NCBI RefSeq assembly: GCF_000353285.1
Contig: NZ_KB731324.1
Span: forward strand, 6,165,018 to 6,229,017
Origin: Leptolyngbya boryana PCC 6306
Lineage (GTDB): Bacteria; Cyanobacteriota; Cyanobacteriia; Leptolyngbyales; Leptolyngbyaceae
Length of the DNA: 64,000 nt
Reading direction: 5' to 3'
Each line of letters starts with the position of its first letter. Position 1 is the first letter of the stretch. Both the position numbers and the translations under genes were made by a program. Positions 28,604 to 38,811 of this stretch are shown piece after piece. The notes beneath the pieces were generated by a model. The model did no database searches, was not told the DNA's origin, and saw only the letters and a program-made list of their open reading frames with translations.

Positions 28604-29701
28604 TTACACGACAGGGGAGTGAGGGAGAGTTGGCAGGCGAAATGCAAATACTGCTCCTCCTGCCTGACCATTTTCTGCCCAAATTGTACCGCCATGTGCC
28701 TCGATAATTTGACGCGAGAGATAGAGTCCGAGTCCAGACCCTTTGGTTTGGCGATCGCTCTGTCCCTGATAAAATCGCTCAAATAGATGCAGAATTTCTT
28801 CAGACTGCACGCCTGCCCCGGTATCGATTACTTTTACCGTTTGATAAATTGAGCCAGGTTCTAGCGCAATTTCAACTTTGCCACCGCGAGAAGAATGATG
28901 AATGGCATTGGTCAGCAAATTTGCAATCACCCGCTGAAGTTGTAGCGGATCACCTTTGACCCAGAGAAATTTGCGAAAATCCGAAGCTCCATAATTCAGT
29001 GAAATATGAATGCGACGACTGGCTGCAAGTTCTCTCAGGGTTGTTGTGACTTCTTCTGTCAGTTTTACGAGATCGACAGGAACTGCATTGAGTTGAATGC
29101 CCTCATTATCGTTGCGGTAGACATCTAATAATGTTTCAACGATCTGTAAGGTGGTTCGATGACTTCTCATCATCATTGCTAGAACAGGTTGTTGGGCAGA
29201 CTGCACCTCGCCAAAACTACCCTGTTGAAATGCTTTTAATGTTTCAATGGCTCCGAGTAACGGAGTTTTTAGATCATGCGTCAAAGTAGAAGCAAAATCT
29301 TCTCGAAGACGTGCAAGTTGTTCTTGGGATTCTAATTGACTCTGCTGGTGTAAAACGGTTTGCTGATATGCTCGATTGCGATCGCTCAACATCCCTGTTA
29401 CTACGATCGCGATTGTTGCGATGATTCGATTTGAGATCATTGCAGCATTGATGATCTCAAAATTGGGCAGCCAAACGTTGAGCATGGTCAGAATGCAAGC
29501 GATCGCCGTCAGTGTAAAAACGGCGCGTCGGCTCAAATGATGACTCGCAATCAGAATAGGACCAATGTATAGATAGCCAAATACATAGGCAGAAGGCGTG
29601 GCATATTCTAGGACAAATACGATCGCGAACAGAAATACGATGAGCCAGAATGCGTGAAGATGCCAATCTTTAGAACTAACAAACAGCTTGAAGAGTGACA
29701 T
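28604..29701 (-). CDS. Membrane sensor histidine kinase
   Basis: About 365 residues from the ATG at 29701; the longer frame begins with TTG at 29767. Four to five N-terminal membrane helices with almost no periplasmic loops precede a short linker and the catalytic core: H-box STLTHDLKTPL with His at about 142, N-box NLLTNAIHHS, and G-boxes DTGAGV and GSGLGLYL. It lacks the KdpD and universal-stress domains of a classical KdpD, so it is not KdpD despite lying next to kdpA. Sensing presumably occurs within the membrane. It is transcribed with the response regulator that follows after one base. Confidence 0.88.
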   Translation of the reverse strand: MSLFKLFVSSKDWHLHAFWLIVFLFAIVFVLEYATPSAYVFGYLYIGPILIASHHLSRRAVFTLTAIACILTMLNVWLPNFEIINAAMISNRIIATIAIVVTGMLSDRNRAYQQTVLHQQSQLESQEQLARLREDFASTLTHDLKTPLLGAIETLKAFQQGSFGEVQSAQQPVLAMMMRSHRTTLQIVETLLDVYRNDNEGIQLNAVPVDLVKLTEEVTTTLRELAASRRIHISLNYGASDFRKFLWVKGDPLQLQRVIANLLTNAIHHSSRGGKVEIALEPGSIYQTVKVIDTGAGVQSEEILHLFERFYQGQSDRQTKGSGLGLYLSRQIIEAHGGTIWAENGQAGGAVFAFRLPTLPHSPVV

Positions 29702-29994
29702 TGGGCTGATCCGGAGGAGTCCTTTCTCAAAGTTTAAGCGATCTGCTTGAGAAAAAGGATGTTTCAATTCGCGTTTAGATGCGATCTATATCTATGCTAA
29801 TAGCGCTTTCCTAAACACGACTCAGTGGAAGATATAGACGAGACCCGTTTCAAAGTTATACCTTGTCAGATCGACAAAATCGTTCATGATAGTTCTCAGA
29901 GACGATTCAAATGCTTCGCGTGTTCGCTGCATTACGCTTCAAGTTTGAGCAAAAACAACTACTTCAATTTTTCTGTTGGAGTTCGAGATAAATT

Positions 29995-31731
29995 ATGCTG
30001 GAAGGATGGTTTCAAATTGCGTTAACGCTGCTGATTGTAGTAGTGATTACCCCTTTTTTAGGTGGGTATATGGCGCGCATCTACTTGGGTCAGCGATCGT
30101 TACTTGACCCCGTGCTCAATGCGATCGAGTCGAGAATTTATCGCTTGAGTGGCTGTCAAGCACAGGAAAACATGACGGGCTGGCAGTATGCTAGAGCCGT
30201 ATTGTTTAGCAATGTGGCGATGTCATTGCTGCTGGCTTTTATTTTGTTTGGTCAAGGCTGGCTTCCGTTGAATCCGACTTATCTCAGTTCGCCAACTTGG
30301 GATACGAATTTACATACAATCATTTCATTTATTACGAATACCAATCAGCAGCATTATTCTGGCGAAACGACCTATAGCTATTTTGCTCAGGTTGCTGGTT
30401 TAGGCTATATGTTCTTTGTCTCAGCAGCAACAGGGATGGCAGTGGGTGCTGCTTTTATCCGAGGGCTGACAGGTAGACCGCTTGGTAATTTTTATGTGGA
30501 TCTGATTCGGACGATTACGCGGATTCATTTGCCGATCGCAATCTTGATCACGATTGTTCTTATTGCTGCTGGAACTCCGGAAACCCTCGGAAGTCCTATT
30601 ATCGTTCCGACTTTAGAAAATCCAGCAATCAGTCAAGCGATCGCACGCGGACCGATCGCTCACTTTGAGGCAATGAAGGAACTTGGGGAAAACGGGGGTG
30701 GATTCTTTGCGATTAACTCAGCACACCCATTTGAGAATCCCAATCCGCTCACGAATCTCATCCAGATTATGAGCATGGTTGCTTTACCTGCTTCTTTCAT
30801 CTACGCCTATGGTGTGATTGCAAACAATCGTAAGCAAGCTTGGCTCGTCTATGGGCTAGTCATGTTCCTATTTATTGGCTTCGTCATTATCAATGGGATT
30901 GGGGAGTACAATGGCAATCCCGCAGTTAACGCGCTGCTTGGCGGTCAGGCTCCGAACCTAGAAGGAAAAGAAGTCCGCTTTGGTTGGGCACAATCGGCAC
31001 TTTATGCCACGATGACGACTGGAACCATGACTGGAGCCGTCAATAGCTTACACGACTCGTTTATGCCCAATGGTGGCTTTGTCACGCTCTCCAACATGCT
31101 GCTGCAAATTGTCTGGGGTGGACAAGGAACGGGAACAGCTTACCTTTTTGCTTACTTGCTTCTGGCAGTGTTCGTAACAGGATTGATGGTTGGTAGAACG
31201 CCAGAATTTTTGGGACGCAAGATCGAAAAGCGGGAAGTCGTGCTAGCGAGTTTTCTGATTTTGCTGGTGCATCCGATCGCGATTCTCCTGCCTAGTGCGA
31301 TCGCATTATCTTTACCCAGTGCGCCCGATGGTGCGACGGCTCAAGGCTTTTTTAACGGTATTCCTAATCCTGGCTTTCATGGCATGACTCAACTCCTGTA
31401 TGAGTATGCGTCTGCTGCTGCAAACAATGGGTCTGGATTTGAAGGATTACTCGATAGTCAACCTGCACCCTCTGCATTGTGGTGGAACTTGAGTTGCTGC
31501 TTTAGTCTACTAGCAGGTCGTTATATTCCAATGGTTTCACTGCTGTTGCTTGCTGATAGCATGTCCCGCAAACAGCCTGTGCCTTTAACGAGTGGAACAT
31601 TGAGAACTGATACCGGATTATTCATTGCTGTGACAGCAGGTGTGATTTTAATTCTCGGCGCACTCACATTCTTCCCTGTCTTGGCACTTGGACCGATCGC
31701 TGAAGCCTTTCAAATTGCTAGAGGCGGTTAG
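29995..31731 (+). CDS. kdpA: Potassium-transporting ATPase, subunit A
   Basis: KdpA is the potassium-selective channel subunit of the high-affinity KdpFABC pump in the plasma membrane. The protein is 578 residues with about ten membrane spans. The four filter-bearing repeats are visible, including [51 protein letters not shown] and [12 protein letters not shown]. It begins the operon kdpA-kdpB-kdpF-kdpC. About 290 non-coding bases separate it from the divergent sensor kinase gene and must contain both promoters; I could not recognise a KdpE box or a riboswitch there. Confidence 0.97.
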   Translation: MLEGWFQIALTLLIVVVITPFLGGYMARIYLGQRSLLDPVLNAIESRIYRLSGCQAQENMTGWQYARAVLFSNVAMSLLLAFILFGQGWLPLNPTYLSSPTWDTNLHTIISFITNTNQQHYSGETTYSYFAQVAGLGYMFFVSAATGMAVGAAFIRGLTGRPLGNFYVDLIRTITRIHLPIAILITIVLIAAGTPETLGSPIIVPTLENPAISQAIARGPIAHFEAMKELGENGGGFFAINSAHPFENPNPLTNLIQIMSMVALPASFIYAYGVIANNRKQAWLVYGLVMFLFIGFVIINGIGEYNGNPAVNALLGGQAPNLEGKEVRFGWAQSALYATMTTGTMTGAVNSLHDSFMPNGGFVTLSNMLLQIVWGGQGTGTAYLFAYLLLAVFVTGLMVGRTPEFLGRKIEKREVVLASFLILLVHPIAILLPSAIALSLPSAPDGATAQGFFNGIPNPGFHGMTQLLYEYASAAANNGSGFEGLLDSQPAPSALWWNLSCCFSLLAGRYIPMVSLLLLADSMSRKQPVPLTSGTLRTDTGLFIAVTAGVILILGALTFFPVLALGPIAEAFQIARGG

Positions 31732-31780
31732 TTTGATCAACGACTAGAGTTATTTACTTCAGGATAACATTTCAACTGTT

Positions 31781-33916
31781 ATGAAATCTATGCCGTCTCA
31801 TTCAGGAAAATTGCCTCAGGGATCTCGTGACAATCGCAAACATACCGCTAAAGTCAAGCTGGATGGCTTGTATCAAAAAGCCGTCAAAGAGGCATTTGTT
31901 AAACTTGACCCACGGATTGTCGTTAAAAATCCGGTGATGTTTGTGGTTTGGCTCGGTACGATCGTGACTTTGCTCGTCACGCTGGAGCCAAACTTATTTG
32001 GAACCGTGCAAGCTGATGTGAATCAACAACGCCTGCTCAATGGCATCATTACGTTGATTCTATTTTTTACAGTTGTTTTTGCGAATTTTGCAGAGGCAGT
32101 TGCAGAAGGACGTGGAAAAGCTCAAGCAGATTCACTGCGATCGACGCGATCGGATACTTCTGCTTTAAAAGTTTTTCCCGATGGTACAACTCAGAAAGTA
32201 AGTTCTACTGCACTACGGCGGGGTGATCTGGTTCGAGTCGTAGCTGGAGACATGATTCCAGCTGATGGGGAAGTGATCGAAGGCATTGCTTCTGTAGATG
32301 AATCTGCCATTACTGGAGAATCGGCTCCGGTGCTGAAGCAACCCGGCACAGACATTATGAGTTCAGTCACGGGTGGGACTCGCATCATTTCTGACCAATT
32401 GTTACTCAAAATTACTCAAGATCCGGGGCAAGGCTTTATCGATCGGATGATTGCCCTCGTCGAAGGCGCAGCACGCACGAAAACGCCAAACGAAATTGCT
32501 TTAACTGTGTTACTTGCAGTTCTGACCCAGGTGTTTTTGATTGTGGTTGCGACCGTTCCCCCAATTGCAAACTATGTTGCAAACTTTTTAGAAACAACGC
32601 TCGGAGGAGAGGTTGCAAATAGCTTCCGCTCGGGAGCCAGCATCGCGATTTTAATTTCGCTGCTTGTGGCATTAATTCCGACGACAATCGGGGGCTTGTT
32701 GAGTGCGATCGGGATTGCGGGAATGGATCGAGTGGCGCAGTTCAATGTGATTGCGACTTCTGGACGAGCTGTTGAAGCTTGTGGAGATGTCAATACACTC
32801 GTGCTTGATAAAACTGGAACGATCACGCTTGGGAACCGTCTCGCTGACGAGTTTATTCCAGTGAATGACCATTCACTCGTAGAGATGGCTGATATTTGTC
32901 TTGCCGCTAGTTTATTCGATGAAACTCCAGAAGGACGATCAATTGTCCAGCTCGCTCAAAATTTAGGTGCGAATTTTGCCTTAAATGGAAAAGCGGCTGA
33001 AGGGGTTGAATTTTCAGCTCGAACTCGCCTGAGTGGGACAGATATTGAAGGCATTGAGTATCGTAAGGGAGCCGTGGATGCTGTGAAAGGCTTTGTGCGA
33101 TCGCGAGGTGGACAGGTTCCTGCTGCACTCGACGAAGCTTATGAGCGTGTCTCTCGATTCGGAGGAACGCCGCTTGCGGTCTGCCAAGGCAGTGATATGT
33201 ACGGCGTGATCTACCTTAAAGACATTGTAAAACCGGGACTTCGCGAACGATTTGATCAACTCCGTCGCATGGGAGTCAAGACGATTATGCTCACTGGAGA
33301 TAATCGCATCACAGCTTCAATCATTGCTCAAGAAGCAGGGGTGGATGATTTTATTGCAGAAGCGACTCCTGAAGACAAGATTGACGTGATTCGCCGCGAA
33401 CAATCTGAAGGTAAGCTCGTTGCGATGACGGGTGATGGAACCAATGATGCGCCTGCTCTTGCTCAAGCCAATGTCGGCTTAGCAATGAATTCTGGCACAC
33501 AGGCTGCGAAAGAAGCTGCCAATATGGTTGATCTAGATTCTGATCCGACTAAACTGATTGACTTAGTGACGATTGGCAAACAGCTTCTCATCACCCGTGG
33601 GGCATTGACCACATTCTCGATCGCGAATGACATTGCGAAGTATTTTGCAATCATTCCTACTATCTTTGCTGCTGCCGGAATCGGTGCATTGAACATTATG
33701 GGGTTAAAAAGTGCAGAGTCCGCGATCGTATCTGCCTTAATCTACAACGCGCTGATCATTCCTGTACTGATTCCATTAGCCCTAAAAGGTGTGCAATTTC
33801 GTCCGCTCACTGCCGATCAATTGCTCAAGCGCAATATGTTGGTCTATGGCTTGGGTGGCATTGTTGCACCTTTTATTGCGATTAAAGCGATCGACCTGAT
33901 TTTGCCGTTATCCTAG
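31781..33916 (+). CDS. kdpB: Potassium-transporting P-type ATPase, subunit B
   Basis: KdpB is the ATP-hydrolysing subunit of the Kdp pump, 711 residues. The actuator motif is TGES, the phosphorylation motif LDKTGTIT has Asp343, and the hinge [15 protein letters not shown] is complete; about seven membrane helices are seen. The N-terminus carries about 35 basic, hydrophilic residues before the family-typical start, with a second ATG at 31790. It follows kdpA after 49 bases and precedes the small kdpF-type gene by 9 bases. Confidence 0.97.
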   Translation: MKSMPSHSGKLPQGSRDNRKHTAKVKLDGLYQKAVKEAFVKLDPRIVVKNPVMFVVWLGTIVTLLVTLEPNLFGTVQADVNQQRLLNGIITLILFFTVVFANFAEAVAEGRGKAQADSLRSTRSDTSALKVFPDGTTQKVSSTALRRGDLVRVVAGDMIPADGEVIEGIASVDESAITGESAPVLKQPGTDIMSSVTGGTRIISDQLLLKITQDPGQGFIDRMIALVEGAARTKTPNEIALTVLLAVLTQVFLIVVATVPPIANYVANFLETTLGGEVANSFRSGASIAILISLLVALIPTTIGGLLSAIGIAGMDRVAQFNVIATSGRAVEACGDVNTLVLDKTGTITLGNRLADEFIPVNDHSLVEMADICLAASLFDETPEGRSIVQLAQNLGANFALNGKAAEGVEFSARTRLSGTDIEGIEYRKGAVDAVKGFVRSRGGQVPAALDEAYERVSRFGGTPLAVCQGSDMYGVIYLKDIVKPGLRERFDQLRRMGVKTIMLTGDNRITASIIAQEAGVDDFIAEATPEDKIDVIRREQSEGKLVAMTGDGTNDAPALAQANVGLAMNSGTQAAKEAANMVDLDSDPTKLIDLVTIGKQLLITRGALTTFSIANDIAKYFAIIPTIFAAAGIGALNIMGLKSAESAIVSALIYNALIIPVLIPLALKGVQFRPLTADQLLKRNMLVYGLGGIVAPFIAIKAIDLILPLS

Positions 33917-33925
33917 TAAACTGCT

Positions 33926-34186
33926 ATGAAATTCAATTTACCTCACACTCTCACTCCAGTGTTTGAAGATACGAGCGAAATGCTTTTAGCATGGCGCAGA
34001 AGAAAGCTGCCTCTGTATTTGTTCTTGGCACTTTGTTTTAATCTTGTTCTTGCACCTGTGGTCTATGCTGCTAGTAGTTCTCAGCTTTCTCGCTCCCAAG
34101 CTTGGTCACTGGGACTACTTGGCTTATTAATCGTTGCATTGTCTGTTTACTTGTTTTTTGTGATGTTTGCGCCGGAGAAATTCTAA
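33926..34186 (+). CDS. kdpF: Enlarged KdpF-type subunit (KdpG of cyanobacteria)
   Basis: An 86-residue protein between kdpB and kdpC. Its end, ALSVYLFFVMFAPEKF, is the classic KdpF helix with the terminal PEKF. KdpF is about 29 residues in enteric bacteria and here it carries about 55 extra N-terminal residues that include a second membrane helix. Cyanobacterial kdp operons such as those of Anabaena have been described with a gene called kdpG in this position, and this looks like the same. Likely role: stabilising the Kdp complex. The stop is one base before the kdpC start. Confidence 0.8.
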   Translation: MKFNLPHTLTPVFEDTSEMLLAWRRRKLPLYLFLALCFNLVLAPVVYAASSSQLSRSQAWSLGLLGLLIVALSVYLFFVMFAPEKF

Positions 34187-34187
34187 A

Positions 34188-34802
34188 ATGAGCTTTGTAC
34201 GTGAGGCAGGTAGAGCCGTTCGTTCTACTTTCGTTCTTTGGGTTCTGACTGCTTTGATTTATCCATTTGTGATGATTGCGATCGGACAAATTGCCTTTCC
34301 ATTTCAAGCAAATGGCAGTTTGATCAACAACGCTCAGGGACAACCGATTGGCTCAGCTTTAATTGGGCAACCGTTTACCAGCGATCGCTATTTCAATAGT
34401 CGCCCTAGTACTACAAACTATAGTACTGCCGATCCAAAAGCAGATTCGCTAGGGGTATTAAAAACAGGGGTTTCAGGTGCAAGTAATCTGGCTCCGAATA
34501 ATCCCGCTTTGCTCGATCGCATCAAAGGCGACATTCCCAGATTGCAGAAAGCAGGTGTGAAACCGACAGCCGATTTAGTTTACACATCAGGGTCAAGTCT
34601 TGATCCGCACATTACGCCAGAGGGAGCAAGAGCGCAAATTGATCGAGTCGCAAAAGCGCGAGGACTGCAACCGAATCAGATTGAAGCTTTGATCACCCAA
34701 AATACTGAGAATCGCTTCTTAGGCATTTTTGGTGAACCCGGAGTAAATGTATTAAAGCTGAACTTAGCGTTAGATGCTCTCAAACCTGCTCGGGCATCGT
34801 AA
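34188..34802 (+). CDS. kdpC: Potassium-transporting ATPase, subunit C
   Basis: KdpC is a single-span subunit, 204 residues from the ATG at 34188; the TTG at 34167 lies inside kdpF. One N-terminal membrane helix is followed by a soluble domain with the family signatures IGQPFTSDRYFNSRPS, SGSSLDPHITPEGARAQ and FGEPGVNVLKLNLALD. It ends the kdp operon. No kdpD or kdpE follows, unlike many kdp loci; a gamma-glutamyltransferase gene begins 64 bases downstream. Confidence 0.96.
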   Translation: MSFVREAGRAVRSTFVLWVLTALIYPFVMIAIGQIAFPFQANGSLINNAQGQPIGSALIGQPFTSDRYFNSRPSTTNYSTADPKADSLGVLKTGVSGASNLAPNNPALLDRIKGDIPRLQKAGVKPTADLVYTSGSSLDPHITPEGARAQIDRVAKARGLQPNQIEALITQNTENRFLGIFGEPGVNVLKLNLALDALKPARAS

Positions 34803-34865
34803 CTGCAAAATCTAAGAGGCTAACTTAGAACTGTATTTGAGAGTGCAGATGCTCTTGATCCCATT

Positions 34866-36590
34866 ATGATAATGAATGCTTCTAGTGTGGCATTGCTCAT
34901 GAAAGTTTGTAGCCTCGTTGCAGTTAGTCTTGTTGTTGTCATTGATGCGTCGCTGGTCAAAGCGCAAACTATTTATCTCGATCGCGCTCAACAGGGCATG
35001 GTGACATCGGCGCACCCTATCGCCAGCGAGATTGGTTTGAGCATTCTCAAACAGGGCGGAAATGCGATCGATGCTGCGGTTGCTACGACCTTAGCGATTT
35101 CGGTTGCGGAGCCGTTCTCTGCTGGCATCGGTGGTGGGGGCTTTCTGATGTTTTACCAAGCGCAGAAAAATGAAACGAAAGCCCTGGATTTTCGAGAACG
35201 TGCGCCCCTGAAAGCAACTCAAAACATGTATTTAGATGCTCAGGGCAAAGTTCGCCCGAACAGTAGCATTAATGGTTACTTAGCAGTCGCTACACCTGGA
35301 ACAATTGCAGGACTCTACGAAGCCCATCGGCAATATGGAAAATTACCTTGGAAGACGGTTGTTGCTCCGTCTGTGAACTTGGCTCAATCTGGTTTTCCGG
35401 TGAGTCATCGGTTTACGGAAGCAACGACATCACGGAAGTTTCAAAATGCCGAGGCTCAGAAGATTTTTACGCATCAGGGCAAGCCTTACCAGCCGGGTGA
35501 AATTTTCAAGCAACCTGATTTAGCAACCACTTTAAGCGCGATCGCAGTTGATCCGAATAGTTTCTATCAAGGCAAAATTGCGACTGCGATCGTTAATGAT
35601 ATGCGAGTCAACAAGGGGCTAATTACTCTCGAAGACCTCAAACAATATCGTCCGATCTGGCGTACTCCTGTATGTGGAGATTTTCGCCAAGCGCGGGTCT
35701 GCTCCATGCCGCCGCCTTCATCGGGTGGAGTGCATTTAATTCAGATGCTCAATTTGGTGAGTGATACGGATCTTAAAACAATGGGTTGGCGCAATCCAGA
35801 TTCGTTGCATCTTCTGGCTGAATCGATGCGAATCGCTTACGCCGATCGTGCAACTTATCTTGGCGATCCTGACTTTGTGAAAGTTCCGGTATCTGCCTTG
35901 ATCAGCCCTGCTTACGCGAAACTTCGGCGTTCAGAAATTAATCCCAAAAAAGCTGCTCCTTCAGTGAAACCAGGCGATCCAGCAGTTTTACAAAAGCTTT
36001 CAAAAGAATCGACGGAAACGAGCCATCTCACAGTGGTCGATCGCGATCGCAATGCAGTCAGTCTTACTTTTACAATCAATCTGGGTTTTGGGGCGGGAAT
36101 TGTTGCGAAAGGAACTGGAATTGTTTTGAACAATGAGATGGATGATTTTGCGATCGCGCCGAATACTCCGAATGCGTTTGGTTTAGTCGGGGGGCAAGCG
36201 AATGCGATCGCGCCTCGCAAAACGCCGCTTTCGAGCATGACTCCCACAATCATTACTGAAAATGGAAAGCTCCGAATGGCAGTAGGCGCACCAGGCGGAA
36301 GCACGATTATTACAACAGTGCTGCAAAGTATTCTGAATGTGTTGGTTTACGAGATGGATGTCCGCCAAGCGATCGCCGCACCTCGAATTCATCATCAATG
36401 GCAACCGGATCGATTAAATGTAGAACAACGGGGACTTGATCCCTTGACGATTTCAGACTTACAGCGTCGAGGACATCAAATTTATCAGCGTGGAAATTGG
36501 GGCAATGCGAATGCGATCGTCGTTCGTCCAGATGGCGGGTTAGAAGGTGCAGCTGACCCACGCGGCGAAGGTACTGCTGCTGGATACTAA
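34866..36590 (+). CDS. ggt: Gamma-glutamyltransferase
   Basis: A 574-residue precursor of the Ntn-hydrolase GGT, which cleaves glutathione and other gamma-glutamyl compounds, usually in the periplasm. A signal peptide ends near SLVKAQ. The autoprocessing site is ETSHLTVVD with catalytic Thr385, giving a large and a small subunit; the later NNEMDDFA and the GSTII segment following APGG match the small-subunit active site. GGT could recycle glutathione leaked or exported from the cell. It ends four bases from the convergent MFS gene. Confidence 0.95.
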   Translation: MIMNASSVALLMKVCSLVAVSLVVVIDASLVKAQTIYLDRAQQGMVTSAHPIASEIGLSILKQGGNAIDAAVATTLAISVAEPFSAGIGGGGFLMFYQAQKNETKALDFRERAPLKATQNMYLDAQGKVRPNSSINGYLAVATPGTIAGLYEAHRQYGKLPWKTVVAPSVNLAQSGFPVSHRFTEATTSRKFQNAEAQKIFTHQGKPYQPGEIFKQPDLATTLSAIAVDPNSFYQGKIATAIVNDMRVNKGLITLEDLKQYRPIWRTPVCGDFRQARVCSMPPPSSGGVHLIQMLNLVSDTDLKTMGWRNPDSLHLLAESMRIAYADRATYLGDPDFVKVPVSALISPAYAKLRRSEINPKKAAPSVKPGDPAVLQKLSKESTETSHLTVVDRDRNAVSLTFTINLGFGAGIVAKGTGIVLNNEMDDFAIAPNTPNAFGLVGGQANAIAPRKTPLSSMTPTIITENGKLRMAVGAPGGSTIITTVLQSILNVLVYEMDVRQAIAAPRIHHQWQPDRLNVEQRGLDPLTISDLQRRGHQIYQRGNWGNANAIVVRPDGGLEGAADPRGEGTAAGY

Positions 36591-36594
36591 AGAG

Positions 36595-37764
36595 CTAAAA
36601 CTGGTTGATCCAGTGATGCAGAACAATCATGAAAACTGCTAATCCAACGATTACCATTGGAATAATTCCTAAACCAGTTTGATTAGCTAGCCAGCCGAGT
36701 AAGGTTGGAATGGTTGCTGCTCCTAAACTTGCCGTACTCGTCATCAACCCGATCGCAGAGGGAACTAATGCAGCTTCCACGCGCTGCGGAACGAGCCAGA
36801 TCACAGTCGGAAAAATTGCAGCCAAAGCAAATCCCATCACAAACAAACTCCAAAGCTGCATTGGAAAAAGCCACCAAACCCCCGCACTGAACAATAACAA
36901 TCCGAGCGAATAAATAATCGTGCGAATTGCTCCAAACCAGCGAACCATTTGACCCATCGAAAATCGACCGAGTGTTAAACCTGCCCAATAGCCGCTGACG
37001 CTATAGCCTGCAAGCCAAGTTACAGTACCCCGATCGACCGTTTGCACTGTATATGACCAATTCCCGATCGAGGCTTCTGTGCCCACATAAACAGCGAGAA
37101 GCAGTGCCGAAAGTACGATCGTCGGAGTCCGAAAAATCATGCGAAGATTCGATCGAGCCGATGCAGTCGCTTCAATTCTCTGAGTTAAAGGGCGATAGTG
37201 ATGCACAATCGCCCAAATCATTCCAACAATGACAAGCCCGGCAAAGCTCGCAAACACCAAATAGACATAGCGCCAATTAACTTGTGCTTCCAGGAGCGTT
37301 GTCGCGATCGCGGGTCCTAATAAAGCACCAATTCCATAGAACGCATGGAGAAAACCCATCTGATTCGCATTTTGCTGATTGCTTGCGATGAACGTATTCA
37401 TACCAGCATCGATTAGCCCAATTCCGATTCCTAAGAGCGTGCCCGATGCGACCATCATGCTCCAATGAGTCGTTGAAGCATAAATAGAAAGCGCACTGGT
37501 TAGAGAAATGGCTGCCAGTAGAATCATGCGAGCTAAACCGAGATGGCTCACCAATGCGCCACTATTCAATGCAGCGATCACATAGCCTGTAATTTGGCTG
37601 AGAAACAAAAAAGTGATACTTGCCGGATTGAGTTGAAATGTTTTCAAAATCGAAGGCAGTAGAACGCCCAATCCACCTTCTGCAATTCCGATCGCGATAA
37701 ACGAGTAGAATGCTAAAACAATCCCAATCCAGCTAGCATCAGTGCGGCGCTTTGAGAAGACCAT
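36595..37764 (-). CDS. Major facilitator superfamily transporter
   Basis: A 389-residue permease with about 12 hydrophobic helices in two halves. The first helix region reads GIAEGGLGVLLPSIL and the loop after helix 2 reads GALVSHLGLARM; the central cytoplasmic loop has a basic HHYRPLTQRI stretch. It resembles the fucose-permease-like or Bypass-of-stop-codon-type branch of the family, but the substrate cannot be inferred. It starts four bases after the stop of the upstream exported methyltransferase, so the two are likely co-transcribed. Confidence 0.85.
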   Translation of the reverse strand: MVFSKRRTDASWIGIVLAFYSFIAIGIAEGGLGVLLPSILKTFQLNPASITFLFLSQITGYVIAALNSGALVSHLGLARMILLAAISLTSALSIYASTTHWSMMVASGTLLGIGIGLIDAGMNTFIASNQQNANQMGFLHAFYGIGALLGPAIATTLLEAQVNWRYVYLVFASFAGLVIVGMIWAIVHHYRPLTQRIEATASARSNLRMIFRTPTIVLSALLLAVYVGTEASIGNWSYTVQTVDRGTVTWLAGYSVSGYWAGLTLGRFSMGQMVRWFGAIRTIIYSLGLLLFSAGVWWLFPMQLWSLFVMGFALAAIFPTVIWLVPQRVEAALVPSAIGLMTSTASLGAATIPTLLGWLANQTGLGIIPMVIVGLAVFMIVLHHWINQF

Positions 37765-37768
37765 ACGA

Positions 37769-38632
37769 TTAACTTCGCTGTCCGTTCAGTGTGAAGGTCT
37801 GAGTTGAAGTCCCATCTAACACTTCAGCAGTTCCCGTTAACGTGTTCTGAACGACTTGAGCATTGATGCGAACCTGAATGTCTTGACCCTTAAATTTTTG
37901 CCGATGTTCGAGTGTGAAACGATCTCCTACAAGTTTGATCTGAGGCAGGCTAATTGTTGTTCCCGCAATTTCCCCGGTAGCACTCGCATTTTGAAAGGTT
38001 TGTTTCATCTGCAATGTATAAGGGATAGATTGTCCGGAAGCACTAGAGAGTGTGCCTGTCCAAGTTCCTTCCACAGGTGCGGGAATGATCCAAAGATAAG
38101 CCGATCGATTGTTGACTAGCACTCGTTTATCCGGTGTCCAATCTCCCATTGCAAACGCATGAGAAACAACACGGCTGCCTGGTTTGAGGTCACTTAATAG
38201 CTTCGGTCGCAGTTGTAAATTGATCTTGGGCAACAGATACAAGGTGACGACTGAGGCTTCGCTAAAATTGGTTTGGAAGAGGTCTTGCTGAATAAATTGA
38301 ACACGATCGCTTACGCCTGCTTCTCTTGCATTTGCATTACTGCGATTGACTAATCCTGGATTAATCTCAACTCCGACTCCTCGTTTTGCGCCGAATTTCT
38401 GAGCCGCAGTAATCACTAATCTGCCATCGCCTGAACCTAAGTCATAAACGATGTCCTCTCGCCCAACATTGGCTAATTCCAACATTCCCATCACAACTTC
38501 TTCCGGCGTTGGAACATAAGGAACAGCCGGATTGATCAGCTCTGAGCTAGGTTGAGCCTGTGTAATAGTCGGTTGAATAGTAACGACTGACAGTGCAATC
38601 AGGACTCCGAGAAACTTGAGCGATCGACGCAT
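37769..38632 (-). CDS. Exported methyltransferase-fold protein
   Basis: GAGGAAAG before the ATG at 38632 selects a start that gives an obvious signal peptide (MRRSLKFLGVLIALSVV ending near ITQAQ). The mature protein begins with YVPTPEEVVMGMLELA and carries a SAM-binding VYDLGSGDGRLVITAA and VGVEINP, i.e. a class I methyltransferase fold, up to about residue 180. The last 100 residues form a beta-rich, lipocalin-like tail. An extracytoplasmic SAM enzyme is unexpected, because SAM is not normally available there. It may be misassigned, Tat-exported, or non-catalytic. Operon with the MFS gene. Confidence 0.8.
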   Translation of the reverse strand: MRRSLKFLGVLIALSVVTIQPTITQAQPSSELINPAVPYVPTPEEVVMGMLELANVGREDIVYDLGSGDGRLVITAAQKFGAKRGVGVEINPGLVNRSNANAREAGVSDRVQFIQQDLFQTNFSEASVVTLYLLPKINLQLRPKLLSDLKPGSRVVSHAFAMGDWTPDKRVLVNNRSAYLWIIPAPVEGTWTGTLSSASGQSIPYTLQMKQTFQNASATGEIAGTTISLPQIKLVGDRFTLEHRQKFKGQDIQVRINAQVVQNTLTGTAEVLDGTSTQTFTLNGQRS

Positions 38633-38746
38633 GAATTCTTTCCTCACAGTAACCTCTGGAGATCTAACGGATTCAGACATGCTGGATCATCTATCGGAGA
38701 GAGGAGTTGTGTGTGGAGGAGTTGAGTGGGTCTCGTAGTTAGTCGA

Positions 38747-38810
38747 GGTGGGGAGTGGGGGGAAGACTAGAAATAATTTTTGCTCCCACTCTCCCCACTC
38801 CCCACTCCCC
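38747..38810 (-). repeat. G-rich/C-rich hairpin of the GGGGAGTGGGGA type
   Basis: A GTGGGGAGTGGGGGG arm at about 38749-38763 faces CTCCCCACTCCCCACTCCCC at about 38791-38810. Such repeats are common between cyanobacterial genes. It directly follows the LOG gene and probably acts as its terminator. Confidence 0.6.
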
Positions 38811-38811
38811 A

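Noticed and set aside
27922-28782. A response regulator with a 60-residue N-terminal extension
   Set aside because: The extension overlaps the kinase gene; the ATG at 28602 gives a normal receiver start.
28604-29701. KdpD
   Set aside because: The kinase beside kdpA lacks the KdpD nucleotide-binding and universal-stress domains and its partner regulator is NarL-type, not KdpE.
29702-29994. A c-di-AMP (ydaO) riboswitch in front of kdpA
   Set aside because: I could not find the paired elements expected of that RNA in the 290-base leader.
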